Assembly: GCA_025210745.1 (NCBI GenBank)
Contig: JAOARC010000050.1
Location: 1-64,000, forward strand
Source of the DNA: Bacteriovoracaceae bacterium
Lineage (GTDB): Bacteria > Bdellovibrionota > Bacteriovoracia > Bacteriovoracales > Bacteriovoracaceae
DNA: 64,000 bases
Reading direction: 5' to 3'
The notes beneath the pieces are model-generated. The model was not told the origin of the DNA and ran no database searches. It saw only the letters and a program-made list of their open reading frames with translations. Positions 10,201 through 17,550 of this stretch are shown here, piece after piece (the first letter of the stretch is position 1; each line of letters opens with the position of its first letter). The position numbers and the translations under genes are program-made.

Positions 10201-12396
10201 AGAGTTTGTATCTAGATAGAAGACATCTGATATCGATGCACCAGCTGCTTTTTCACCATAGATTTGTCCAAAAGATGAATTTGGATATGAGCCTCCTTGA
10301 AGCTTATGAATCGATCCAACAAAATATGATTTATTAATAGAGTTTGAAGTTCCTTCTAACCATCCAACTAGCCCTCCAACTTCACCAATCCCATAAAGTG
10401 TAGTTAAACTAAATGAATCTGAAATATTAGAATTTTGAGTTACACCAACAAGACCTCCAACATATCTCCACGATGTATTAAGAGTTCCCATTGAATATGA
10501 TAATGAAATATCAGCATTAGAAAATCCGGCAAGCCCACCAACTTTACTTCTTACTCCAGAAATTGTTCCTGTATAGTAAGATTCAGATGCACTTGCTCCA
10601 CTTAAATAACCATATAGTCCACCAACATAATCAGCAAGACCATTATTAGCAGCTATATCAACTTGAGAATAATTTCTTTGGTGTACACCTAAAACATTTG
10701 TTGTCTGACCAGCAATACCACCTACAAATGCATAGGGTGTTGGACTTTCGACTGTAATTGTTCCTTTAGAAAAAGATCTTTCTATTCTATTTCCTCTAAA
10801 AGTTCCTACTAAACCACCAATATTAGATCTATATCCAATTAAGTTTCCAGAATAAAATGAATCGATTAATTGAGAGTTATCCCCATTAAAAGTACCAACA
10901 AGACCACCTGTATGATAAGCCTTAGCATTAATATCCATAAATGATCTTGAATTTGTAATTGTTGAATCAAGTCCAATTGAACCAGATAAGCCACCAACAT
11001 ATTTAGCTGTACTATTATAGTAATCCTCATTTACATAAATCGACCCTCTTGAGATCGAGTCACTCATAATAATTGAGAATGCCAGACCAAAAAAACCACC
11101 AGTATAATTAGACCCCGATTCTACATTAGAAGAAACAGTTGTATTAGTAACTGTCGCAAGACCTCTAAGCTCTCCAACAAGTCCTCCAACAAAACCATCT
11201 ACAGCATCTTTTGTCGTTTTTACATCACCTACATTTTCACAATTTGTAAATGTAGCTGCTTGAGTCTCCCCAGCAAAACCACCAACCCATCGTCCTTGAG
11301 ATGAGATATTTCCAATATGCTTTGTATTTGTAAAAGTTAAATTTTCTTCTTGTGATTTACCAATAATACCAGCGATATAGTCATTACCAGAAACCTTTGA
11401 CATTATTGTTGAGTTTTCCATAGTAAATGATCCACCAGAACTTACAATAAATCCAAGAGCTCCACCAGCAAAAGAAGTACCACTTACTTCTACTTCAGTT
11501 TTTACATTTTTAAATAATAAGCTGGCCATAGTATTAGCAAGACCAGCAATACCACCAACATAAGAAACACCACTAACATGACCACTTATTTTAACATTCT
11601 CTAAAGTTCCAGATCCTCTCCAGTCTCCAGCTAGAATACCAACTCTTTGATAACCATCAACAGCAACATCTTTAATTTCAATATTCTTAATCGTTGCATT
11701 TTGAATATATTTAAAGATACCAACTGAAATATCATTTCCTGTTACATCTTTAATTATAATATTTGAAATTCTATACCCATTACCATTTAGCTCTCCCTTA
11801 AAAGTTGCTGGAATAGGTTGAAGAAGTTTATTAGCAAAATCAATATTCTTTCCAAGAACAAATTTTTTATCTGCAAAGAAAACCATATTAGAAAATTGTT
11901 TTGGCGTACATATAACATAAGGAGTTGAAACACCATCTCCTCCACTTTGATAGTTTGCAAATAGTTTTGCTTCATTTGCCTCAGTACAAATACTTTGTCC
12001 TTTTTGAACTGCAACAGTTTCTAAATTTGAGCTAGTGGAATATGTAGTATCAAAAATTTGAGCATTAATTGAAAAATTTCCAGTTGGAAAACCATCAGCA
12101 TTAAAAGCAGCAGCCCAAGAAAAGTCACTCTGACAAATTGAATAAACGGTTTTTGCGTTTATAGAATTTGTAACCTTGATAGGATAATCTTTATTTGAGC
12201 AGTATCCTCCAACAACGATATGTTTTGAAATAATTGTACTTGTAACAGGAGTAATTATATTTAATCCGATTCCATTAAAATCTGGATTTTGAGTTTGATC
12301 TAAATTTGGTGAAATATCAGAGGTTGTTTCTTGAACACATGAAGATACAACAACGATAAGTGCTAAAACTAAAGAATACTTAAGTAACTTGATCAA
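4258..12396 (-). CDS. Giant GLUG-repeat lipoprotein (2,712 aa)
   Basis: Predicted surface lipoprotein. The signal peptide ends in VVVSSC with the lipidated Cys at 20. Two homologous modules follow (about 45-800 and 850-1600); each has an Ig-like head ending in a YxIC...F-N segment, then a long array of GLUG motifs (VGGLVG, IGGIAG types). Behind them lie a Big_2-like Ig domain (about 1690-1780), FN3-like units, and two LamG-like lectin folds (about 2090-2330 and 2470-2712) that share the MNIYI...KLYCGFWNI signature. GLUG and LamG proteins are often adhesins; prey or surface binding is inference. Start is TTG at 12396, because a stop lies four codons upstream and the signal peptide begins at once. 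It stands alone, upstream of a polysaccharide locus. Confidence 0.85.
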   Translation of the reverse strand: MIKLLKYSLVLALIVVVSSCVQETTSDISPNLDQTQNPDFNGIGLNIITPVTSTIISKHIVVGGYCSNKDYPIKVTNSINAKTVYSICQSDFSWAAAFNADGFPTGNFSINAQIFDTTYSTSSNLETVAVQKGQSICTEANEAKLFANYQSGGDGVSTPYVICTPKQFSNMVFFADKKFVLGKNIDFANKLLQPIPATFKGELNGNGYRISNIIIKDVTGNDISVGIFKYIQNATIKNIEIKDVAVDGYQRVGILAGDWRGSGTLENVKISGHVSGVSYVGGIAGLANTMASLLFKNVKTEVEVSGTSFAGGALGFIVSSGGSFTMENSTIMSKVSGNDYIAGIIGKSQEENLTFTNTKHIGNISSQGRWVGGFAGETQAATFTNCENVGDVKTTKDAVDGFVGGLVGELRGLATVTNTTVSSNVESGSNYTGGFFGLAFSIIMSDSISRGSIYVNEDYYNSTAKYVGGLSGSIGLDSTITNSRSFMDINAKAYHTGGLVGTFNGDNSQLIDSFYSGNLIGYRSNIGGLVGTFRGNRIERSFSKGTITVESPTPYAFVGGIAGQTTNVLGVHQRNYSQVDIAANNGLADYVGGLYGYLSGASASESYYTGTISGVRSKVGGLAGFSNADISLSYSMGTLNTSWRYVGGLVGVTQNSNISDSFSLTTLYGIGEVGGLVGWLEGTSNSINKSYFVGSIHKLQGGSYPNSSFGQIYGEKAAGASISDVFYLDTNSMVDHNNVAFSGNASGSSLAHTQLRNEIYYTNYTWDASNWTKPETGFKLPALATDYLYASFSWLRDANLGFNLPDVFSDDPLQRQYASIFIKYDDTLDSLNQSQLNEVYSDSVVTNVTPGNLELTIESPSVNGLTVTGQTLVHGQCGIAGNPVVFAGDITISSICQDNNRWAAVVDVTPLAVGTINFNVSLKSLDYSQSSTLVAKNIIKADNLCEQPEADTGTFANSYQGADGDATPYKICHAGHFANIQYFPDKKFELVKDIDFAGNTIEHIKTTFSGELEGNNHTIKNFIINKPTKSRVGLFALANSATFKNLNIENAQVTGYNFVGGLVGSWSGTGLLDNVSINSNVTGVTYTGGAIGVAGSAVDITIQNSIFESTVTGNNYTGGVIGHISTLGGTFVANNLTLKNTVSGLSYVGGFLGSTVDQNLTLSNINQTGNVVGLKSAIGGIVGAVKGGSFTNLQVTGNITAPSNGIEVNAGGIIGLSDNYTINFNGGSYTGTISSGGDNIGGAIGRIRLGSLTNIQSHGQINTQDTALSSVRYNVGGIVGHATNHTSILDSFSDSDINAQSRYVGGLIGRHEGNTSAIRNSFFLGSIDAKVGHVGGLAGSFDGNIIEDSYNKGHIVVTNPTPNSYIGGIVGITSHNSLQVNRVYSEANITTSNGTADYAGGIVGRLSSGATISECYAISDINGPRLFVGGIAGMSEGNIEFCYAKGDLVASQSHIGGLVGYQLAGSISNSFSRANVSADVVVGGIVGLSNVATNAIEKVYSLGSVTKMDGATPLSAFGLISGVDISKTGIEIASSYALDTNYVTGYNNAVTQLISADLNQASSYVGFDFLSTKHWRSPAANYKLPTDSTDYEFPILEWISNGQTQQGYLVGGTVTGLNYSQVTLSLNSGAEEITILENQTSFQFSTQVFPGNLYEVTIITDNNSSGVECTIQNFMGTMGSANITNVELNCPTLDSITVSPGSPIIGNTQNVQLSVMGSLSNGVDLNLTDIVNWSSNNTSVSTIDSSGLLTATGNGTAIVTASIVGVSDTSSISVFDSISEATSLGWSQTSPHNSLTIDASWVKSISSNLSNQIVRLYESSNCSGSPINTFNLSTEQTLQITAEHNKTYSYDIDSLSVDGVLKTSGCSVAMNVVLDTPDGVTSLASSDVWVGGSSPINSPIVSWVNPSGINIDNIKVGLGSSFGATDIVSPVLVGNNNTHVFQNLSGLNECSPYFPVVTVVDEFGIESSPVVDTIGFRWDNTIPATLGTIAVNGDATPTSTGEFSWSAGSDNCAVRYYELAIGTSNSTQDVADYVAIGNITTFTAVSGLLGFNLNMQAATDYYTFVRAVDYAGNKSVAAVSAAWQVVDLESELPSLILWLDSEEKDTIEDPNGIFANAGGFNNKVKVWHDQSGSTNEHDFSALNSDGSPYFQNDKIFFNGTNHFFTTPNHAEINLATVSEKNISLAIKTDNNINDTQVIYEEGGTVRGMNIYISGGKLYCGFWNITDDGDGAQGFTSASVNINANSIYNVSWVFDYSNYAGPSGPDGSLDCYVNNQLIGSGTSTTRVFPHSGAIGIGGMYNDTYYHTGAASGNGDRFRGEILEVMITNESVDADLISTIHNYLYGKWSSENLSKPNNLTANNDSSSTKAAIATWQAIDPALFNTSSYEIALGTTPGGTEKVFWTDIGNVLTYQMENGVDGFSFSLADDIEYYISVRAVDSLGNYSSIASTNSWELFNFATDVQNKVLEYNFRTLASIEDENGVTADNGSFTGNVNKIYDLTTSNDTHDTSDNGNTLPIYDAVNEELIFDGSNNRVKIPNSNEINLQLIDQKNITIGFSTSGSTTAKQVIYEEGGGSRGMNIYIQDNKLYCGFWNIPNDGDGAQSFISVSEDISPSTRYVITWRFDYSNFTSASGADGKLDCFLNTEYMGSANTTTRIYPHGGGISLGASDGSYFHSGGNNNVSYFSGTISDVIINNTAMKSHQVQALHHMLGY
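4264..6130 (-). repeat. Duplicated FN3-LamG-like unit inside the giant lipoprotein
   Basis: The last 620 or so residues contain two copies of an FN3-like segment followed by a LamG-like domain (about 4264-4980 and 5400-6130). Both copies carry an EEGG..RGMNIYI motif, KLYCGFWNI, DGDGAQ and an LDC(Y/F) strand. The copies have diverged at the DNA level, so the duplication is not recent. Confidence 0.7.
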
Positions 12397-12709
12397 AACG
12401 TTCCACTACCTTTTACAGTTTTATATATACGTGTAATATTATCGACCATTACCTAAAAACATTTAGATTTTTCTAATATTTTTATTTTAATTCCAGAGGC
12501 AAGTAAATAAAATCAAATACTTATATTGGTCCTAGCCCCTAAAACATAATAAATAAAATTTACTTAGACCATATAACTTGAGTATAAAGGTTGGCACTCT
12601 AAATCTGACCTCAAACTTCTTTATCTTCTTTGAAATTACGGGATAAATTTGCCTCACTGCATATTAAATAAGGTTATTAATATAAAATTAATTTAATGGA
12701 GGGATTATA
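12397..12709. other. Intergenic region between giant lipoprotein and polysaccharide locus
   Basis: These 313 bases separate two divergent genes and must hold both promoters. I see no strong -35/-10 pair, hairpin or RNA gene. The plus strand ends in GGAGGG (12698-12703), the ribosome site for the TTG start at 12710. The minus strand has only a weak GTGGAA before the TTG at 12396. A TTGGCAC tract near 12593 resembles half of a sigma54 site but lacks the -12 TTGC. Confidence 0.6.
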
Positions 12710-14683
12710 TTGTCCAATGACCTCATAAAGGCAAATTCAAAATCGGGAGTTTTTAAGGCCCAAAAAATATCTAGTTCTAGATATCATTGGACTCTTATGT
12801 CTTATATAAAATACTTTCTAAACTATAAGATTCTTATTTTTGCTACTTTTATTATTACCGCAACAACTTCATTTTTATTTTTTAATAATAAAAGCTATAA
12901 CGCCAAGGTTGCTTTCACTGTTGGTACTAAACAAAGCTTTACGAGTAACCTATTAATGGGATCATTTGCGGGAGTGAAACAATCTAGTGGATCATTTAAT
13001 AATCTTGTTAATCGACTATATAATCTAGCAAGTAGTCAGTACTTTTTTAGAGGACTTACTTTAAAAGCTAGAAATGAGAAACAATTTTCTTATATAGAGA
13101 AAATTGCTATGCACAACCAATCTCTTTTAAGGCAACTTTTTGAAAAGAAAGAGGAATATCTAACGGATGAAATGATTGTTTCACATATGACAGACTTTTT
13201 ATCAAAGACAACCTATGTTAGGCTAAAGGATGAAAACCAACTTATATTAAGTACAACTACAAAAAATAAAAAACTAACATCTCTTATTCAGCAACTTATA
13301 AAAAAGTATGCAAAAGATATCCTTACAAAAGAACCTATCAATGAAGCAAAGAAAGCTTATGAAATAGTAAAGCAAAAAGTTGCTGATATTGAATCCAAGA
13401 TTTCTCTTATTGATCAAAAGAAAGTCGAAATACAACAAAACTATAGTACATTAGATCCTGAAGAAGCCACAAAAAGATACGCTGAACTTAGAATACTTGT
13501 GCAAAAAGAGCTCATAACAAAAGAAGCAAAGTATAAAACAGATAACAAACTTATAAAGAAGTTAAAAAACTCATTAAGAATGAGTCCGTTTGCTGATTAT
13601 GAAACAAGGGAACGTATCGTTAAGCTACAAAGACAAGTAGAAGGGTTAAAATCTGAAATTACTGCATCTAAGAAGTCTCTAGCTGATATTGAAGCTCAAA
13701 ATAAGTTTTTGCCAACAATTATTTTACAAATAGATCAACTTAACAGAGAACAAGATACACTGTTAAAAGAACTTTATCGCCTTAATGAACAAAAAAATGT
13801 TGCTGATATATCAACTCAAAAAATTCAAGAAGCAATGATGCTAAGAAGTATTGATGAATCAATAAAGTCTCCAGGTTTTGGCTCAATTATTGGAAAAACA
13901 ATTATAACAGCTATTGCTTTTACTTTCTTTTGTCTTGTATCTTTATATTATATGCAGACCTTTATTCCAACGCTCTTTTCTAAAGAAGAGCTTGAACTGT
14001 CTGGAATTAATGTTGCAGCATCATTTTCTTATTTTCTTAGTAAAAAAAATAAAACAAGAGGAATGGGTGAAGTAAGTGTTGATAATCTCGCAATTGATGA
14101 TTTTGTTAAGAAAAATATTTTAACAACGAAAAGAATATCTTTTACATCTATAGATAATGACTCTGATGGATGGAACATCATATACCTTACAATTAAAAGA
14201 TTAATAGAAGAAAAAAAATCTATTTATCTACTAAACTTTAACTTAAGTCTATCGGAAAAAAGAGATCTTGATCGATTACAAAAATATACTTTTGGCTCTT
14301 TTAGATATGATAATGTTAAAAACGCTGGGTCAACAAAATTTATCTTAGATGAATCAAAGCTTAATTTAAACTTAAATATAGTTGATAGTTGTGATTATAT
14401 AATAGTTAATGGATCAAGACTTAAAAGTATACCTAATAAAGCTGTTGTTTTAAGTCTTTGTGACTCAAACTATGTTTTTACAACATTATTTAAGTCAAAA
14501 TTAAGTAATGTAAATAATTTTATAAACTTCTATAATATTGTCACTCAAAAAATAAAAGGATCTATCGAATTACTAGTAACTAACTCTAGTCCAAATGATA
14601 ATATTGGCAGTTATATAAAACAAAGCAAGCAAAGTTTTAAGGATACAAAAGAAGATGAAAACAATATTATCAAACTTGGTTAG
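12710..14683 (+). CDS. Wzz/Wzc-like chain-length regulator with kinase-like tail lacking a P-loop
   Basis: Inner-membrane polysaccharide co-polymerase, expected to control chain length of a Wzy-made polymer. It has a cytoplasmic N-terminus, TM1 at about 40-58, a periplasmic region with long coiled coils (about 200-370), and TM2 at about 391-416. About 240 cytoplasmic residues follow. Their layout (strand-rich, with CDYIIVNGSRL where BY-kinases have YDYIIIDxPP) recalls the Wzc kinase, yet no Walker A GxxxxGKS/T is present and no C-terminal Tyr cluster is seen, so it is probably inactive as a kinase. The TTG start is supported by GGAGGG six bases upstream. It overlaps the next gene by 29 bases. 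Confidence 0.8.
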   Translation: MSNDLIKANSKSGVFKAQKISSSRYHWTLMSYIKYFLNYKILIFATFIITATTSFLFFNNKSYNAKVAFTVGTKQSFTSNLLMGSFAGVKQSSGSFNNLVNRLYNLASSQYFFRGLTLKARNEKQFSYIEKIAMHNQSLLRQLFEKKEEYLTDEMIVSHMTDFLSKTTYVRLKDENQLILSTTTKNKKLTSLIQQLIKKYAKDILTKEPINEAKKAYEIVKQKVADIESKISLIDQKKVEIQQNYSTLDPEEATKRYAELRILVQKELITKEAKYKTDNKLIKKLKNSLRMSPFADYETRERIVKLQRQVEGLKSEITASKKSLADIEAQNKFLPTIILQIDQLNREQDTLLKELYRLNEQKNVADISTQKIQEAMMLRSIDESIKSPGFGSIIGKTIITAIAFTFFCLVSLYYMQTFIPTLFSKEELELSGINVAASFSYFLSKKNKTRGMGEVSVDNLAIDDFVKKNILTTKRISFTSIDNDSDGWNIIYLTIKRLIEEKKSIYLLNFNLSLSEKRDLDRLQKYTFGSFRYDNVKNAGSTKFILDESKLNLNLNIVDSCDYIIVNGSRLKSIPNKAVVLSLCDSNYVFTTLFKSKLSNVNNFINFYNIVTQKIKGSIELLVTNSSPNDNIGSYIKQSKQSFKDTKEDENNIIKLG

Positions 14684-15158
14684 TAAAATTATTATTTTTA
14701 ATTTTATTTTTATGAATTTATCTTTTTCTAATGATGAATTTTTAATAAATAATGATAAACTAAAATTCTCCCCTAAAGGAGCTGAATACTTATCTGGTGT
14801 TCAATATAGAGACAGTCTTATAAAAGTCAAACTCGTTGGTGAAGTTCAAAAACCTGGAGTTCATATTGTTCCAACTAAAACAACTTTTAGCTCACTTCTT
14901 TCCTATGCTGGTGGTCCAACAGATAAAGCAAATATAAAAAAAATTATATTAAAAAGAAAAACAAAAAAGGGTATAAGAAATATCAACTTAAACTTTGAAC
15001 AATATATGCAATCAAATAAAAAAGATGTCACTTTAAAGTCTAATGACCTTATCTATGTCACAAAAGAAAAACCTTTTATTACAGATAGAACTTTAAGTAT
15101 TATTTCTACAACATTAGGAATTATTGTTTCAGGGATGGTTATATCCGATCGTTTTTAA
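14655..15158 (+). CDS. Small SLBB-domain protein, polysaccharide-export type
   Basis: 167 residues: an N-terminal signal or anchor (about 5-25), one SLBB domain (about 56-138) with the typical VKLVGEVQKPGVH and a C-terminal LKSNDLIYV strand, then a hydrophobic C-terminal helix (about 145-163). SLBB domains occur in Wza-type export channels, but the N-terminal Poly_export domain that builds the ring is missing here. The protein is therefore not a complete Wza; it may be an accessory that docks to the Wzz-like partner, whose gene it overlaps by 29 bases. Its 3' end overlaps the convergent wzy-like gene by 20 bases. Confidence 0.75.
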   Translation: MKTILSNLVSKIIIFNFIFMNLSFSNDEFLINNDKLKFSPKGAEYLSGVQYRDSLIKVKLVGEVQKPGVHIVPTKTTFSSLLSYAGGPTDKANIKKIILKRKTKKGIRNINLNFEQYMQSNKKDVTLKSNDLIYVTKEKPFITDRTLSIISTTLGIIVSGMVISDRF

Positions 15159-16356
15159 TATCCTTATTCCAAAGAGCAATAATAAAAGATAATGAATTTA
15201 TAGCTGCATAAATAATAATCGCATAAAAGGTCCCTTTAAAAAGAGCTAGGCTATCATTTCTTAAAGAATACATTACAAAGCAAGTACTAAAAAAAGTGAG
15301 GTATTTAAAGAACTCATTTTTTTCAAAATTTCGAAGTAATATTTTCCAATACATTGATAAGGCCAGAAAAAAACCAATAACTCCCTTATATCCAAAATTT
15401 ATATATCCTTCCGCATCTAATGAAAAACCATATCCTGAATCTGAATTTGGAGCATATAGATCCTTAAACCAAGAAAGAGTATTATGATCTGTCTTATATA
15501 AAAAACTTGGAAGTAAATTAGACAAGGAGTTTATATAAGTCCACCCATTAAAAAACTGATGCCCATCTTCAAAAATTTTAAGACAATAAGTATTTATAAA
15601 AAGAATCGAACCTTGATTTAGTATATCAACTAATGGGTTTTTACCCTCCTGAGTAGAATCACGAAATATAAACATAGCAGTTGCCACACCAACTAACCCT
15701 ACTCCAACCATAATAAATTTAAAAATGGATTGTTTTTTTCCCATTATTGTTCTCATGACAAAAATAGCTAATAATGGAAAGATAAAATCCCTCTCTCCTA
15801 TAACAACACAATAAGCTGTATATATAGCAACATTAATCCAATATAATCTTGTAAGTTTTTTATCTCCAACAACATTAAAATAAAAGGATAAAAAATAAAA
15901 CTCTAATAGGAGATAAATATAGTGCAATTGTGGTAAAGCGAAATTTACCATATCAACTTTAGTCGCTCCGGTAAACCGAAAAGGCAGAATAATCATCAGC
16001 CTTATGCCTCCAAAGATAATACTCATCCAAAGTACTGGATATAGTGCTAGCCACTTATGTCGCTCATTAAGCTCACTATGATAAGATAATTTTTTTCCAG
16101 GAAAAAAAATAAATGGAATCCCTAAGGATGCAATTCCAAGGAGCATTATTAAAGAAGCTCCTTCAATATTCTCTTCTACAATACCAAAATATATAGGTGA
16201 ACCACTCAAATAATTTATGACTGGACCAAAACCGAAGAAAAAATAAAACATCATAATAAAAGTAACGGGGTCTTTTCTTCCTGATGTTAACATTTTAAAC
16301 ACAAGAAACATAAAAGCCAATAAAGTATAAAATAAAATCTGTCCCGAATTATACAT
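15139..16356 (-). CDS. Wzy-like oligosaccharide repeat-unit polymerase
   Basis: A 405-residue inner-membrane protein with about ten hydrophobic helices. A larger loop in the second half (about 255-320) contains DxxQFFNGWTYINSLSNLLPS, matching the large periplasmic loop of O-antigen polymerases, and the GERDFIFPL helix start is common in this family. Wzy proteins join undecaprenyl-linked repeat units at the outer face of the inner membrane. Sequence conservation in the family is low, so the call rests on topology, loop position and neighbours: it overlaps the wzx-like gene by eight bases and lies beside wzz-like and pgl-like genes. Confidence 0.75.
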   Translation of the reverse strand: MYNSGQILFYTLLAFMFLVFKMLTSGRKDPVTFIMMFYFFFGFGPVINYLSGSPIYFGIVEENIEGASLIMLLGIASLGIPFIFFPGKKLSYHSELNERHKWLALYPVLWMSIIFGGIRLMIILPFRFTGATKVDMVNFALPQLHYIYLLLEFYFLSFYFNVVGDKKLTRLYWINVAIYTAYCVVIGERDFIFPLLAIFVMRTIMGKKQSIFKFIMVGVGLVGVATAMFIFRDSTQEGKNPLVDILNQGSILFINTYCLKIFEDGHQFFNGWTYINSLSNLLPSFLYKTDHNTLSWFKDLYAPNSDSGYGFSLDAEGYINFGYKGVIGFFLALSMYWKILLRNFEKNEFFKYLTFFSTCFVMYSLRNDSLALFKGTFYAIIIYAAINSLSFIIALWNKDIKNDRI

Positions 16357-17488
16357 GTTTCCTCATAGTATAAAGATACATACAAAGCTGAGCTATATTT
16401 ACAATTATCCACGAATATAGAGCTCCACGTATCTCAAAAAACTGAATTAGAGGGTATAAAATAATCAGATTTAAAATAAATGTAGAGATATTTATAAAAA
16501 AATGTGAACTATATATATTTTTAGATAAAAGGTGATAATAAAAACTTGAACTCAATAAAGATAAAAATATCATAATAAGTAATTCAAAACTATACTGAGA
16601 ACAAATTAAAAAATCTTCTGAGAAGAATAATGAATAAAACTTACTGTCTACAAATAAAAATATAATGGATACGATGGAAAATAAAATTAAAGGAAATTGA
16701 ATAATATGAATAACTTTTTTGTCTCTTAATTTATGTAATATAGAGTTAAAGTAATTATTAAAAAAAAGTTGCCATATTGAATATAAAGAAATTAAGACCG
16801 TAAATACTGCAACATCTTCATAACTCATTAGCTTTGCTAAAAACATTCGTGGTAGGCTAATATTAAAAGAAAGAATAAAGCCTGACATTCCTAAGAAAAA
16901 AATACTCTTAAAAAGTTTTTCTAAGTTAGATAATTTAAATTTGATCCTAAGTTTTCTAGTATATAACAAAGGAATTAAAAAACTTATAATACCTGAAATT
17001 AAAATTGATCCTTCAATTTTTTTAGATAAAATAATTCCAAGAAAGAAAACTCCATAAACAATAGAGCTTCTCAATATATAATTTTTTGATGCTTTTAATA
17101 AAAAGTTATTCTTTTGTTCATAAACAAAAGGAATATCAAATAAGACTTCTCCAGCCTTAATCATAATCAAACCAATGACAACCCAAATATCAAAATAATT
17201 AGAAAATATTATTCCCGTAATAATGAAAAGAAAAATTATAAGAATTAGTCTTAGCGAAAAATAATCTGAGATCTTAAAATCACTACTTGTTAAATAATGC
17301 CCTCTCATCTGCAAACTAGTCAAAATTGAAATAGGTACAATATAGGCCATCATAAGAGAATATTCTCCAACAAATTTTGTTGAAGTATATTTTGCAAGAA
17401 GTATAAGGACTCCCCAATTAAATGCTGCAACCAGAGCCTGACTAAACAGATATGCTATATTCTCTATTTTCACTAAAACATTATACAA
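16349..17488 (-). CDS. Wzx-like polysaccharide flippase (MATE/MOP type)
   Basis: 379 residues with some eleven to twelve hydrophobic helices, spread evenly, with short loops and scattered basic residues such as YTRKLRIKFKLSNLEKLFKS between helices. This matches the Wzx/RfbX group of the MOP exporter superfamily, which flips undecaprenyl-linked repeat units to the periplasm. It is somewhat shorter than typical Wzx (410-480). It is the first gene of a wzx-wzy pair on the minus strand, divergent from the pglF-like gene 62 bases away. Confidence 0.75.
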   Translation of the reverse strand: MYNVLVKIENIAYLFSQALVAAFNWGVLILLAKYTSTKFVGEYSLMMAYIVPISILTSLQMRGHYLTSSDFKISDYFSLRLILIIFLFIITGIIFSNYFDIWVVIGLIMIKAGEVLFDIPFVYEQKNNFLLKASKNYILRSSIVYGVFFLGIILSKKIEGSILISGIISFLIPLLYTRKLRIKFKLSNLEKLFKSIFFLGMSGFILSFNISLPRMFLAKLMSYEDVAVFTVLISLYSIWQLFFNNYFNSILHKLRDKKVIHIIQFPLILFSIVSIIFLFVDSKFYSLFFSEDFLICSQYSFELLIMIFLSLLSSSFYYHLLSKNIYSSHFFINISTFILNLIILYPLIQFFEIRGALYSWIIVNIAQLCMYLYTMRKHV

Positions 17489-17550
17489 ATTAAATTACTA
17501 AAGCTCGAGAAAATTATTTAGTAAAAATATACTCAAGTATAGGGAAAGTT

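Noticed and set aside
12586-12610. sigma54 promoter before the Wzz-like gene
   Set aside because: TTGGCAC is present but the matching -12 element (TTGC at the right spacing) is missing.
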